Below, piece after piece: positions 32,207-44,901 of a DNA stretch of 64,000 nucleotides (its first letter is position 1; each line of letters opens with the position of its first letter). The DNA lies in assembly GCF_000801105.2 (NCBI RefSeq), contig NC_079514.1, positions 1,798,001 to 1,862,000 on the forward strand. Direction: 5' to 3'. The position numbers and the translations under genes are program-made. The notes under the pieces were generated by a model. The model was not told the origin of the DNA. It ran no database searches and worked only from the letters and a program-made list of their open reading frames with translations. Origin of the DNA: Raphanus sativus (taxonomy: Eukaryota; Streptophyta; Magnoliopsida; Brassicales; Brassicaceae).

Positions 32207-33798
32207 TGATTACGAAAACCCTAGGAAAAGAATTATCCTTTCATTTCATTTGATGATGATACACATCAGAGAAAAGATCCAGCCCCTTTTTGACCCACCC
32301 AACCCTTAAATTAAGGATCTAGAGTCTCGAATTGAGCTAATACTACTGCAACACAAAGCCCTCGACGTCCGTTGACTAAATTTAAAGAGAATCCTTCAAC
32401 GAAACGAAACACGCTTGAGCTTTATACTTCCAGATCGTTGACTCCTTTCCCTCCGGGGAGAATTGAGATTACAGGAAACCAAAAGAGGAAGATATAATTG
32501 ATTGATTCTTTCTTCTTTCTCGAATATACTTTTGCAGAGAGGAGGAGGAGGAAGAAGAATTAAAAAAAAAATGTAATGGAAGAGAGTTTTTTCTTCGTAA
32601 GAGTATTTTTTTTTTTACTTTGCTCTTGAGAGAGTTGCTACAGTGAAAAGGTAGATTGAGCAGAAAATGACAAAAGAGATGGTGACGTGGAGTATTTATA
32701 TGGTCAAAGTCAAACGCGCACGCCTTCAAACTGGAATCGTGTTCGTTATGTATGTATGTTCGTATCAGCAGCAATGCATGATGGTGAATGGTGGTTTGTC
32801 ATACATACCATCTCTCCATCATCACCATGACCTGTATATTTAAGCAAGCTTGTTTCAAAAGAGCCAGTCCAAAATCGGCCCAGCTAAATTTATACTGGAT
32901 CTTGTTTTTCTTTTGTGTGTGTGGGCTCTCTCCAGCAATTTGGATTTTCAAATAATAATAAAAACTCTTAAGAGTATAGTAGGGTTGCAAAACAATATCT
33001 AACAATTAAATATTCTGGCTAGAAAACAAAGAAAAATATGATATCTATATACAAAAAATAAAATAGGAAAATAAACTTTTTAGTATATACTGAAACAAAA
33101 TATATGGTGTGTGGATCAAACCAAAAATCTTTCTTGACATGTATAAAAATCATAAATTAATTTCTAGTGAATCACTTTTTATAATTATTTCTGTCGGTAG
33201 TTATATTAATTCATGATTTATAAAAAGCACAAAAGAAATTGAAAATAATACAATTCGGACATATACCTAATTTGTCATGAGAAAAACAAGAGCCAGTCAT
33301 TACACTGGACTATTTAAAGGCCCATAAGATAAAGAGATGTAGCACCAAATCGTACCCGTGATCTTATTACATTAAAAAAAATATATTTTTATTTTAGAAG
33401 ATTTGCACTTCTCTCCAATTCTTATTACCACCACCTTTGGCTTTTGGCACTTCACACATGCATCATCATCCCCTTTTCACGACAGCTCTGTGTCTGTATT
33501 CTATTCCCTTTAATTACATTTTTATCTATTTCCAGAAATAAAGGTATAAAGAGTCTCGAATTTTAGAGAGAGGTAAGGTATCAATCTTCCACCTTCGTGT
33601 TGTCACCACCACGTCAATCATTGAACACACACATGCAATTTTGATTCTTTCTCTCTTTCAAATTATTCATTCTTTCTCTCCCTCCATCAAAAAGCTTCAT
33701 TTTGTTACTTTTTCTGTTCGTAATTATTAGTTATTACACTTTATGGGCTTTTTGAGTTTTGTCTGAAAATCAATTTTCCCAAAAGAAAAAAAAAGGCA
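32207..33798. other. Divergent promoter region of BAK1 and the GH28 gene
   Basis: No gene is supported. The first 450 bases include the CT/GA-rich BAK1 leader (32500-32640). The rest is AT-rich. The last 200 bases are the pyrimidine-rich leader of the GH28 gene. Confidence 0.6.
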
Positions 33799-36386
33799 AT
33801 GGAATCGGAGAAGACGAGTGTTGTGAGTTCTATCACAAGACCATCGTGGGTATTGCTTCTCCTTGCTTTCACCGTCTTAGCCATTCTCTCTCACCAAATC
33901 TCCTCCAATTCCTTTCTCCCCCTCTTCATCCCCACCACGGTGACCCGTCAGCATGACCCGGTTACCTGCTCCGGGTTCTTCCTCCACGACCCGTCCCCGA
34001 AACGGATCGTCATGTCGATAACCGAATTCGGCGGAGTCGGTGACGGCAAGACGTCGAATACAGAGGCTTTCCGCCGCGCCGTACGGCATCTCCGTGGTTT
34101 TGCCGCCGAGGGTGGGGCCCAGCTTAATGTCCCCAAGGGCACGTGGCTCTCCGGAAGCTTCAACCTCACCAGCAATTTCACGCTCTTCCTCGAACATGGC
34201 GCTGTGATTCTTGGATCCAAGGTAAAATAAATTCACTTCTACAACATTATATTTATATATATATATATATATATATTTATTTATTTACAATTCAATTGTA
34301 CATATTCTTGGTAAAGTGTGTTGTGTACTTGATGATTGCTCTGTGAGAATCAAGAACTGGGTTTGTGTTTGCTTTTAGCTCTGTGGGGTTCGTAAAGTTT
34401 GGTTGGTAGACACTGTAGTTTCACGCTCATCACGGTCACTAGTTAAAAGTCCTTAATGGACCCACCCACCAAGTGTTTGAAACAGAAAAGATTGTGTTTG
34501 AGTGGAGAATCTTGGTTAGTATAATCAACTTTTGTTTACACTGATCAAATTAGGATTTACTTGTTAAATGTGCTTTTGATGGTTACTAGTAGCTCTGTAG
34601 AAGAAAAAAGGGTCTTGGGAACAAGTGAAAGTAACCATTTTTATATTAATAAGATTCTTACAAAGAGTTTAACATGACTAAGACAACTTTTGTCTGAAGC
34701 ATGTTGATGTACGGATTAGATCTACCAGATTACTTCTGTCGTCTCCTAATTGATAAGAGTATTAAATTAGTTTTCCTCTCATGTGACTTGATACTTAGAT
34801 TGTCTGCTAGTGTTTTAGTACATTTTCATGTGTCATTAAACTCAAAAGGTCGGTTGTACTAATTATTACTTTCTTTTCTTTATTGTTTACATTGTTCAGT
34901 TTACATGAACGTATCACTGTTATAATATCGATAGCTTTGTCTGGGATCATGGTTTGATAGGACCTAGAAGAATGGCCGATAATAGAACCGTTGCCTTCTT
35001 ATGGAAGAGGGAGAGAGAGACCTGGTGGTAGACACATTAGCCTCATTCATGGAGACAACCTCACCAATGTTGTCATTACAGGTACTTTACTCTTTTTATT
35101 CAATACGAGTACTCACTTAATCACGCTTATCTATTATATTTGTTCATCAGTATAGCCACAGCTTCTATTACTGTTGGGTTCTTTGAACAATTTGGCCTGC
35201 TTTCTTTGCTTTGGTTAGAACATCTCCAAAGATCTTATCTTAATGTTTCTCATTCCTTGACATGAATTAAACCGAAATCACTTTCTACTCATAAAATTAT
35301 CACATTCTATATATTTAAAAAATATATATATATTTACAGGAGAGAATGGTACAATCGATGGACAGGGGAAAATGTGGTGGGAGTTATGGTGGAACAGAAC
35401 ATTAGTGCATACGAGAGGCCATCTTATTGAGATCAAAAACTCTCATAATATCCTCATCTCTAACCTCACTTTGCTCAACTCTCCTTTCTGGACTATCCAT
35501 CCTGTTTACTGCAGGTTTCTTAGTTTACCCTCCAACTGTTTTTGCTTGCTTTTATGCTGTCACAAGCGTGCATAACGTTCAAACAACCTCTACCACTTTT
35601 ATTTTGCAGCAATGTTGTTATTAGAAACATGACCATCCTTGCTCCTATGAATGCACCTAACACCGATGGTATAGACCCAGGTAAAAACCTCTGTTCTAAC
35701 CTGGATTATTTGCTCGATACAGAAACACTAATGTTGTCTTGTGTCTTGTCGTAGACTCAAGCACCAATGTCTGCATTGAGGACTGTTACATCGAAAGCGG
35801 TGATGACCTTGTAGCTGTGAAAAGCGGGTGGGACCAGTACGGAATGGCCATGGCACGTCCGAGTTCAAACATCATCGTAAGAAGGATCTCTGGCACTACA
35901 CGAACTTGTTCAGGTGTTGGAATAGGTAGCGAGATGTCTGGTGGGATTTTCAACATAACCATCCAAGACATTCACGTCTGGGACTCCGCAGCTGGACTCC
36001 GCATCAAAACAGATATAGGGAGAGGCGGTTACATTTCGAATATAACCATTAGTAATGTGTTCTTGGAGAAAGTGAAAGTTCCTATTAGGTTCAGCAGAGG
36101 CTCAAACGATCACCCGGATGATAAGTGGGATCCAAAAGCTATGCCGAGAGTGAAAGGTGTATATATTAGCAACGTTGTGAGTGTGGACTCGAGAAAGGCT
36201 CCAATGTTGCTTGGTGTTGAAGGTGCATCGTTTCAAGATATATGTTTGAGGAATGTAACGCTTCTTGGGTTACCGGAGACAGAGAAATGGAAATGCAAGG
36301 ATGTTTCAGGGTATGCTAGCGATGTTTTTCCTCTGTCCTGTCCACAATTGTTGCAGAGGAAAGGTTTGGTCTCTCAGTGTGCATAG
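33799..36386 (+). CDS. GH28 pectin lyase-like protein (polygalacturonase family)
   Basis: Five exons (33799-34221, 34961-35081, 35340-35514, 35610-35680, 35755-36386) encode 473 residues, close to Arabidopsis At4g33440. A single hydrophobic anchor (WVLLLLAFTVLAILSHQI) near residue 20 suggests a type II membrane or secreted protein. GH28 motifs are present: NTDGIDPD, SGDDLVAVKSGWDQYG, GIGSEMSGG and RIKT. The fold is the right-handed beta-helix that cleaves or binds homogalacturonan in the wall. The SHG-type motif is changed, as is usual in this clade, so activity is unproven. A broken partial copy follows at 44902-45893. Confidence 0.92.
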
Positions 36387-37207
36387 ATGAGCTTTGTGGT
36401 TTTTATTAAATGGTGGTTTGGTTAGTTTAAAAAAAAAATAGATTTCCATGTGATGATGTATGATAGAGGAGGCCATGAGTTCGAGCATGTTTTTTTGTTT
36501 GGGTGAAGATTCATGGTCCACTTTACGTGATTTCATCTTTGTTTTCCTTTCACATTATTTTATTCTTGTTTGTGAATTTTGATTCTTTTGACACATGCTT
36601 TGTGTAAACGAAATACTCACTGCAAATGATTCAATAAAAGATGTTTTCATATTTTTGGATATAATGTTATGCAAACTATATATCGGGCTATACTAGCCAG
36701 GTTGTTGAACAGTGGTGAGTAAGAAGGAAAGGAAAAAGACCATTCCTCTGAGCCAAGCCCACCTTAAGGTTTATCTTGTTGATGTCTACATTTTTTTCAC
36801 TAAAAAAAATCATGATTAGTCATAAACGATCTTTTGTTTTTTCGGCATCAATAAACGATCTATTGATAATACCATAAAACATATAAATTAGATATTTATA
36901 TTAAAATTTATTCTATAAAAATTTGAAAACATAGTGAATGCATCAACAATTTTAACGTTATAATCTTAACGTTAGAGTTAAAAGCAAAAAAATTCAATTC
37001 ACAAATAACAGTATTGATTTCTTAAAGTTTTTCTGATTCATTTTCTCCTTGTGTATCAATCAGGACGCCCTATCGATCAAATGTACAGTTTTGTTGAGTC
37101 TGTACGAAACATCAGACCATGTATTATACTAACGATAAAGACATGGACACGTATGTATGTACCAGTTCAAGTGCATGAATACACATACATATACATATAT
37201 ATACACC
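36387..37207. other. Spacer 3' of the GH28 gene
   Basis: No gene is supported. The first ~250 bases are 3' UTR and downstream sequence that also follow the partial GH28 copy. Confidence 0.6.
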
Positions 37208-37466
37208 CAGTGGCGGAGTTAGAAATATTTTTGACTGGGGTCGTAATATATAAATTCAATATTTAAATTATATATATATAACAAAAATATTTCTTTTCAC
37301 AAATTAATGGGGACAAATGAAAATTTAAACATAAATTAGTGGGGTCAAAAGCCATATTTTAACTAAATCTTATAATAATTTTAGAAAAATATACACTAAA
37401 AAAGAATTTCCCCCATTTTTACTGGGGTCACTTGACCCCACCACCACAATGGTGCCTCCGCCTCTG
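37208..37466. mobile_element. hAT-type MITE, 259 bp
   Basis: The element starts CAGTGGCGGAG and ends CCTCCGCCTCTG, which is an imperfect terminal inverted repeat. A perfect 8-bp target duplication, TATACACC, flanks it (37200-37207 and 37467-37474). The interior is AT-rich with GGGGTCA/TGACCCC blocks and no coding. Confidence 0.88.
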
Positions 37467-37632
37467 TATACACCTAAATAATATATATATATATATATAT
37501 TTATGAATGGATAGAAAACGAGAAATTGATAGAAGATCCATATAAGGTTTACGGGAGCAAAATGCTGAATATGATACATATATAACCCTAATGATAGATA
37601 CCATTACAATCATTGAGTTGTGATTATTATAT

Positions 37633-38494
37633 CTAAGAATCTAATCCAACACTAAGAAAATCAAAGAAAGGAACATCTCTCTTTTCACCATGATCTATCA
37701 TGGATGTTTCATCTTCTCCTGACGAGTTCTTCTCATGATCTGGTGTAGCTGCCTGATGATCCACCATCTCGTTCGACTTTCTCCTCTCAAAATCATCAGT
37801 TTCTTGTTGTGCATTCGAGATCCATGAAGATCCTAACTGATCACTCCTAGGCGCTGAAGCAGAAGTGTAAGGCCAGGGACTGCGACTGTTGTCCATCTGA
37901 TACCTCTGAAACGGGTATAAGTAAGCACTTAGGCTTGGAAGAGTAAAGATAGGGCTCCAAATTTGGTTGAACGGAGAAGTGGGCGTTGAAGAGAAGCCTC
38001 TACGTCTGCGTCTAGTCATGATGACATGGTAATGGTTCTTGATAGCGTTATCAGTCCTCCCGGGTAACAGCTTCGCTATGACTGACCAACGATTGCCATA
38101 GATCCGATGAGCTTCTAAAAGCATCTCTTCTTCCTCCTTAGTGAAAGGTCCATTGTTGAGGTATGGAGCAAGTTGATTGCACCATCTCTGTCTACAGCTT
38201 TTCCCTATGAATCCATATCACTCAATTATCTATAGAACACATTGATCTAATACAAACCGATTTTTTTATATGTGTATATTTATATGAGAAAGATCAATAT
38301 ATGAATATATATATACCTGTTCTTCCAGATAAATGTTGACCAATGATGTTCCAGTTCTGGGGACCATATTGTTTCACAAGTTGCTTGAGCTTGTCGTCTT
38401 CGAAAGCTTTCCAGCGACCTTTTGGATGACCTTTGGTTTTTTTATTGTCACAACTGTTGCTTCCTCTAGACATTCCGATGGTTGCTATCTCCAT
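37633..38494 (-). CDS. MYB69: R2R3-MYB transcription factor, MYB69-like
   Basis: Two exons (38317-38494 and 37633-38204) encode 249 residues. R2 (KGRWKAFEDDKLKQLVKQYG) and R3 (GPFTKEEEEMLLEAHRIYG, then NRWSVIAKLLPGRTDNAIKN) have the expected spaced tryptophans, with Phe for the first Trp of R3. The end of R3, WHVIMTRR-like HYHVIMTRRRRRG, is typical of subgroup 21 (MYB52/54/69/117). Position between At4g33440- and At4g33467-like genes fits MYB69 (At4g33450). Subgroup members regulate secondary wall and lateral organ boundaries. The intron after GRT-G is the standard first MYB intron; the second is absent. Confidence 0.92.
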
Positions 38495-40200
38495 CTCCTC
38501 CTATATAATACCGAACAATTTGTGAGGGATAAGATAGATTAGTCTGAGGTGAAATGATTTGAAAAGGATGAAAATCAAGACAAAGAAAGGAAAATATATA
38601 TAAGAATAAAAGAGAGAGGATTGGTCTTCTCTTCTCTATGCTTATAGATGGTAAGACACTTTTCTTCTTTTTACAAGATACACTCTTCTTTTATGTAATA
38701 TGCTTATTATGCTCATTTCAATAGAAAAAAAAATTGTTTCCTATTTAACAAATTTATTTCTTTCCACTACTGGTCTATGCTTAGAATATATAGATATGTA
38801 TATATATGTAATTGATCATTCTTGTTATTTTCCAAAATATGTCTTATTTTGTTGCATTCCACTCTATTCTTCTGATTCCTAACAGGGGAATCAGTTCATA
38901 TCTTCCAAGGTGCAATTACCTGTAAATCGATTATAAAAAAAAACACAACACAAGTCATATACAATTGGTTGTATGGCATATGTAACATGCCTTTGAGTTA
39001 TATAATTTTAAGCATAACCCATTGCATAATACTCCATCCATTTTTTATATGATGTTTTAGCATAAGCACACAAATTAAGAGTAAAATTATTTTTACTAAA
39101 TTTTACTAAAAACACTTGATTACAACAAAAAAAGTATTCAAAAATAGTTAATCATTGATGTTCCAAACAGTTAGGACAAAAAACTACACATTGACTTTTA
39201 ATATTTTAATTAATTGTTTTGATAATTTTGCATAGAAATTTTCAAAATATCATATAAACTGAAACAAAAATATTTTCTAAAACATCGTGTAAAAATAAAC
39301 CAAGGAAGTACTTTTTAGCAAAAAAGGTGTTCATGTTAGATGACGTCGTTTCAATGCTACTAAAGTATTCATGTCTAAATCCAATGTGTCAAATAGGTGA
39401 CATCATTGACAAATCAAGGTTTTTTTCACATTTAGTAGAAAGAGTAGTAAGAACAAGTTCAAAATTTCGAACTTCTACAATTTGTTCTTTTTTTTTTGTT
39501 TTCTCAATCTTCAATTCATACACACATTCTTGAGGGGAACTTCTTCATTTTTGTGCACAATCTATCATGTTAGATACGGGAATTCATGCAAGCACAGTCA
39601 AATTTTTTGTATTGAATATTTATTACCATTGGTTGTATTATATATGTAACTTATGTTTTTGAGTTATAGAATGTAAAGCATAATTATATTATTTACTTAG
39701 CAAAAAGATGTTCATGTTAGATGGTGTCGTTTCAATGTTACATGAGTATTCGAGTCTAAATCCAGTGGGTCAAACATTTGGAAATTGTTAAATTAACTTA
39801 CATAATGAAGATTTTACTACATTTTGATTACTAGATATTTAAAAAGTAAAAGAAAAGGTTTAAAATTTAGAAATTTTCATCAATATTGTTTATTTTGTTT
39901 TTATCTACAACTCATACACACTCACACATGACCGAATCTAGCATGTTAGATTTGGGAATACAAACACCCAGTCCAATTTTGACATTCGAATTATTACCAT
40001 TGGTTGTATTATTATTGTTTTCCACTGAAAAATAATTTCGAATGTCAAAATTATTATAATTTGGCTTAGTAAATCTCGCCTCTCTAAGACTCTATGACTA
40101 TGCTACAACTTTTGTTTTGTTTAATGGTGGCAGCATCACCATGTCTGCCCATGTACGCAGCTCCATCTGCATACTCGAGCTCCTCATCACACCGTCACAA
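38495..40200. other. Spacer with a degenerate ~381-bp tandem duplication
   Basis: No gene is supported. Blocks at about 39315-39590 and 39695-39960 are diverged copies. Each has AGCAAAAAGRTGTTCATGTTAGATG-type starts followed by GTCGTTTCAATG. Confidence 0.65.
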
Positions 40201-40210
40201 CTGCTCCGTA

Positions 40211-40420
40211 CTTTGCATTTAGAATGTTCATTTCAGAGTGGAGGAAGGAAATCAGGCTGAAATTCTTGCCCACTTCCCATTTGAATCGGGTTCTCTACCA
40301 GTGAGATACTTAGGCTTACCTTTGCTATCGAAGCGGATGTCGGCTAATGACTACAGCCCTTCTAAAGGTAAGCCTAAGTATCTCAAAGTTCGTTACATTG
40401 AAATGAACATTCTGTTATTC
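40211..40420. mobile_element. LINE reverse-transcriptase fragment in nested inverted repeats
   Basis: The plus strand encodes FPFESGSLPVRYLGLPLLSK and RMSANDYSP, a recognisable piece of the C-terminal part of plant LINE reverse transcriptases. It is enclosed by two nested perfect inverted pairs: 40221-40235 with 40399-40413 (15 bp) and 40303-40323 with 40364-40384 (21 bp, 40-base loop). No other part of a LINE is present. Confidence 0.8.
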
Positions 40421-41217
40421 ATCGTTAAAAGGGAGGTTACAACGTTAGTGAGACTTAACCGGACTGAGTTAAATCTAAACCGTGTAAACCAATCTGAACC
40501 GATACTGTGATAAAGATTCCGACAGTCGATGGCGATACCATCGGAGATTACCAGAACACTCGAAAGAGAGCTCGGAGGATGATCTGAAAATTAACACTGA
40601 GCATTCAGTCTGTCTGTTTTATCCATTAAAAAAATTGGTCAAAATGTTAGAGCATCTTCATCTATTAGAGAATCTTTCTGTTTAATACAAAAAGCTTTTA
40701 ACCCCCAAAAGTACAATGTTCGGTGATATTCTTTCCTTGCATTCAGGACTGCTTGCATTCATACGTTAATATTTTGGTGATGGTTTCAATTTTTCTTATG
40801 AATGATACACGACTTTTACTAACTTCACAAAATCATGATTCCAATCGCTTGGATATATTTAAAGACTTCAGCGTACGTGTATATTAATCTTCAAATTTGA
40901 GTAAGAACAAGAATATATGTTGCTTCTGTGTTTTTACATGAAACTTTACACATTCTTGATTTTCCGTCACAACAATACAGTAACAGCTTTGACATTTCAC
41001 TTGTGGTGAAAAAAAATATTGTTGTACTTCCTTTTATCAAACCGCAGATGTTCGTTTCACAATTCCAAAAGATGATTGTATTTATAGTGGAATATCTAAT
41101 CATCTCTTAGTATACATCATATATTTACACGGTGAATTCAAGGAGTACATCAAAACAGATTTTGTCAAAAAGAAAAAAACAGACAAAAAAGATTAAAACA
41201 AAACAAGAAGTTTCTAA
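40421..41217. other. Spacer, no gene seen
   Basis: AT-rich sequence with no supported coding. The 60-70-codon frames at 40891-41110 overlap each other on opposite strands and resemble nothing I know. Confidence 0.55.
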
Positions 41218-41585
41218 TTAAAAAGGAGCTGAAGCAATGTCCCAACCATGAGGATCAAGAAAGATTAGTCTCTCATCTTCATCATCATAATCCTTCAAAT
41301 CTAAACATCTTCCCCTTTTCTCCTCACCAGCCCTTATGCCCTCTTGCGTTTCCTGCATATTTTTCAGTTCCATTAATAAAAAAATTGGAAGAAACAGACC
41401 AAGAACTTGAAGAATTAATAGAATACCTTTGTGAAAATATAGAGTGCTTCCTGGAAGGTCTTTGTCTTTATCACACACAATGCTTCCTCTCGGGCATTTT
41501 CTATTTGATCGAGATGCAATGTCCTGGGCTCCGTCTCTATCGACGACATCCTTTGTAACATCTCCATTCTCTTGCCTACTTCCAT
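41218..41585 (-). CDS. Small At4g33467-like protein
   Basis: Two exons (41427-41585 and 41218-41352) encode 97 residues from the first ATG (MEVGKRMEMLQRMSSIETEP). The protein has no signal peptide or membrane span. It has a helical middle (DQIENAREEALCVIKTKTFQ) and an acidic, hydrophobic end (YDDEDERLIFLDPHGWDIA). Its place after MYB69 suggests Arabidopsis At4g33467, of unknown function; that assignment rests mainly on position. An in-frame TTG lies seven codons upstream but is unlikely to be used. Confidence 0.6.
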
Positions 41586-42473
41586 TTCAGACTTAATTTG
41601 CTTCAAGAAAAAAACAGTTGAATCTCTGAGGTTTTGGTATTATATTAAGAGAAGAGTGGATAGTTGATTCATGAATAATCTCATGTTAATATAGAAACTA
41701 CTACGATGTGGGGACGTAAGTGAGACATAAGACGTTGTGTCACGCAACGTGGCATGGTGTGGCGGGCTTAGGCGGTGTCTTTAGACACGTTACTTGTCAA
41801 GAATGGTGGCGGCCATGCACGTGTCGGTTTGGTAGTGAGCAGTGGTCAAGACTGGAATAAAATTTCGATTTGCATGAAGACTGTAGATAACGTAAACGAG
41901 AGAGTTCAACTTTAGTTACAAAAAAAAAAAAAAGAGAGTTCAACTTTCTCCCACGATTTTTATTTTTGATTATTTTATTGTTTGAAGTGGCGGTTGGTCG
42001 GCGCAGTGAGATATGTTCTTGGAATGTATGAGTACGTGGAAGTTTTACTGATATTATTTCACAGGGACCCAGGTTTTGACGGCCATCCACTTTGGATATA
42101 TTATTATTTTGAACCTAATTCAACGATGTTATCAATAATTTAATAAGCATGTAACGATCAGCCTAATTAACATTACATTACTAAGGATAAGGAAGACTAC
42201 TTGCAGAGAGAGAGAGAGAGAGAGTTTCTTTTAATAATTAAAAGAAAAAGATAAGAGGAGTGCTTTACAAGTAAATTGCAATTTTGAAAGCTAATTAAGT
42301 TGGGAGGTCTACATATGAAAACTTTAAATGGTTTCACCAAGCAGTGATCTAGAAGAGCCACCTCTTCCTCCTGCTCAAACACCAAATATCAGATTAAGCA
42401 TCACCTTTTTTTTCTTAAAGAATCCCACCAAGGCAATGAGACATTTAATTCAGCATCACCTTGTCTATGGCGC
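41586..42473. other. Spacer, no gene seen
   Basis: This contains the promoter of the At4g33467-like gene and a short GA microsatellite (42206-42224). No coding is supported. Confidence 0.55.
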
Positions 42474-42682
42474 CAGTAGCCAACCCACGTGGAAGCTACA
42501 GGGGTCAGCTGACACTACAAATATATTAAAAGAAAAATTTGTAAGTTTAGACTATTCAATGAAAGTGGCGAATTTGGTTATGTAGTGTGCCATTGAACCC
42601 ACAGAACACGGGTTCGACTACCCTGTATGACTCTTTTATTATATTTTGATCCTTCAAAAAAGATTTCCTAGGACCGCCACTG
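42474..42682. mobile_element. Second hAT-type small element, 209 bp
   Basis: The element is flanked by a perfect 8-bp duplication, TATGGCGC (42466-42473 and 42683-42690). It begins CAGTAGCC and ends GGACCGCCACTG, whose complement CAGTGGCGGTCC matches the terminus of the element at 37208. It contains a B-box-like GGGTTCGACTACCC, but no matching A box, so a tRNA origin is unlikely. Confidence 0.8.
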
Positions 42683-43964
42683 TATGGCGCTAATCACAGC
42701 TAGGTCGTCTAAGAGCTCATGTAACCCTTTGCCATACAATTTTTTCTGCTAAATTGTAAATATTATTATGGAAATGAATGTTGAGGTTTACAAGATGTTG
42801 TAAAACAAACTGTATCACCTCTAAATTTGATTACACGGCAAAAAAATTTTAGAAACATATAATCAAAAACAATCGAGATTGAAGGCGCTGTTCTATTACA
42901 GGATTAAAAGCAATTCGCCCTTCTAAATCAAGAGAATCAATTAGTTCTGTCTCCTTTTGCTCTCTCTCTAGCTTTACTATACACATCACTATTATTATGA
43001 CTTTTATGTTTATCAAGAATCTCCTTTCTTCTTTGCTGATATCACAGATTGTCAAACTCTGGTAGTGAAGCTCTTGCTTGACACTTTTCTTTTTAACATG
43101 TTTCATTGGAGGAAAAAGAAGATCGTAGAGACGTTCAGTCGAAAACATGCAAAATGCCGAAAGAAATAGTATACCAGATGGAAACATGTAATCTCAATCC
43201 CTTCAGTTGTAAAAGCCTTCAACATTGGAGATAGTTTTGAGGTTTTCAGACCCTAAAGCTACTGTATAACTAGTTCACTTCACTGTAAGTAAACCGGATC
43301 ATAATGTCTTAACCGGTATAATCTATATTTATGTATTTATCCATAATAACCCTAAAAATCCCAGAAATCCTCTTCCTCTCTGATTGCTCAACGTCCATTA
43401 GAGCTATCTCAAGCAAATCCTCGATCAAGAAGATCTTTGATATCCTCAAAGATATCGATTAAATCTCTTCTGCTATTACATGTTCTCGTTTTTCTCATAT
43501 CTCTTGTTCTCTGAACAGCGATGCTGATTATCTCGCAAAACAGGTTTTTAGAGCACTTTCAATAGGATTGCTTATGGAGATGCTAAGGGGTGGATTTCAC
43601 CAGAAAAAGAAGAAATAGCGGTGCAAAGTGTGCTTAATTAAACATTGAAGTTTAAGTTTGTACTATTTCGTGGGTTCTATGACATGTGGTAGCACACGAT
43701 TGGTTTTTTTTCTTGAATCAGATAAAAAAATTAAAAAATAAGCACCGGAATGCTGCGTTAATGATGCTCTTTAAGGCTTTCTCAATTTCTGCTTCTACTT
43801 GTAACCCCATGTTGGACTAGCCCGTTTAGGGTCCAGACATTTTTTCTTTATTTAATATCAAATCGTTGCGAAAAAATAAATCCATGATAACCCTAACCTT
43901 CACAATAAAAGTTCCATTCCACTAAAGAAGGGCTTGGTTCGTGTCGTTGGGAAGAAATCTGGAG
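42683..43964. other. Spacer; one unsupported 112-codon frame
   Basis: A minus-strand frame at 42849-43187 is open for 112 codons, but it starts in AT-rich sequence and resembles no family I know. The last 350 bases probably contain the promoter and leader of the next gene. Confidence 0.45.
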
Positions 43965-44641
43965 ATGGCGTTGCAGAAGCTAGTTTCCTCCGTTGCTAAA
44001 ATAATCGAAACGGTATTTGCAGAGATCTATCTTCAATTTGATCTTCTTTGTCATTTCTTGTGGAGTTTGGTATTGATTGCGTTCGATTCTCATGCGTAAA
44101 GAGCAGCGGCCTCTGCAGCAGGTTAGGGTTGACCAATTGTCCTCGACCATGAAACGTGTGTGGGAAGAAGAGGTCAGCCAGAACAAACTCGGTGTTTCCC
44201 TGGTACTAGCCGCTGCAGGTCTGGTCGGTCACAAAAAGAGCGGTATGTGTATTTTGAATCCTTGAAATTTTTTAAACTTTATATGTAAATCCTCTGATCA
44301 TCGAAAGCTCTTTTTTCTTTCCAGAGTATGACGATGTGAAAAATTTGAGAGCACAGCTCCATCAGATACTTGCGGACTGTGAGATCCTGTTGCAGCGTTG
44401 CGATGCAAATTCGCAAGCTTTTCATTCTACGGAGGCGAAGGTAATGATTTTCTGTAATTTAGGGGATCAAAATCAGATAGGGAGAGAATATTATAGTTTT
44501 GATAAAATATGCATCTGAAATTTCTATATCTTTTCTTGTGTTTTGGCGATGCTTTTGCCATGTTGATAAACACTCGTGCCTGCCTTTGCCTTTCAGATGA
44601 AGAAGCTGAAGAGAGAAATTTGGTTATCCAAGGAAACATGA
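43965..44641 (+). CDS. Small unrecognised protein with coiled coil
   Basis: Four exons (43965-44012, 44104-44242, 44325-44440, 44597-44641) can be joined in frame to 115 residues. The protein starts MALQKLVSSVAKIIET. It has a mildly hydrophobic patch (LGVSLVLAAAGLVGHKK) and then a long helix (VKNLRAQLHQILADCEILLQ to KMKKLKREIWLSKET). Exon borders 2-4 are canonical; the acceptor of exon 2 (AAAGAG) is weak and uncertain. I do not recognise the family. The consistent phases argue that it is a real gene. Confidence 0.5.
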
Positions 44642-44901
44642 TGATGATGATTACTCAACTCAAAAACAAACAACAATCTCTGCTCCTCTACTTGCTTCAT
44701 GTTTACATTTATGCTTTGTGTGTTGTTTTTATGTATGAACTTCCCTAAACTTTGAACTAACTTCCCTAAACTTTAAAAGAAAAGATTCGTTTGTAAAAGT
44801 TCACGTGCATTTCGGTGATTCAAATGAAACAAGAGTATGAGAAAACAAGACACAAAAGTAACATGCTTCTCTTACTCAACTAGCTGGTTTGAAAAAAAAA
44901 T

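Noticed and set aside
42560..42640. tRNA-like B box (GGGTTCGACTACCC)
   Set aside because: No A box or cloverleaf can be formed, and the motif lies inside a small element with 8-bp target duplications.
42849..43187. 112-codon minus-strand frame
   Set aside because: No recognisable domain, AT-rich context, and no independent support.
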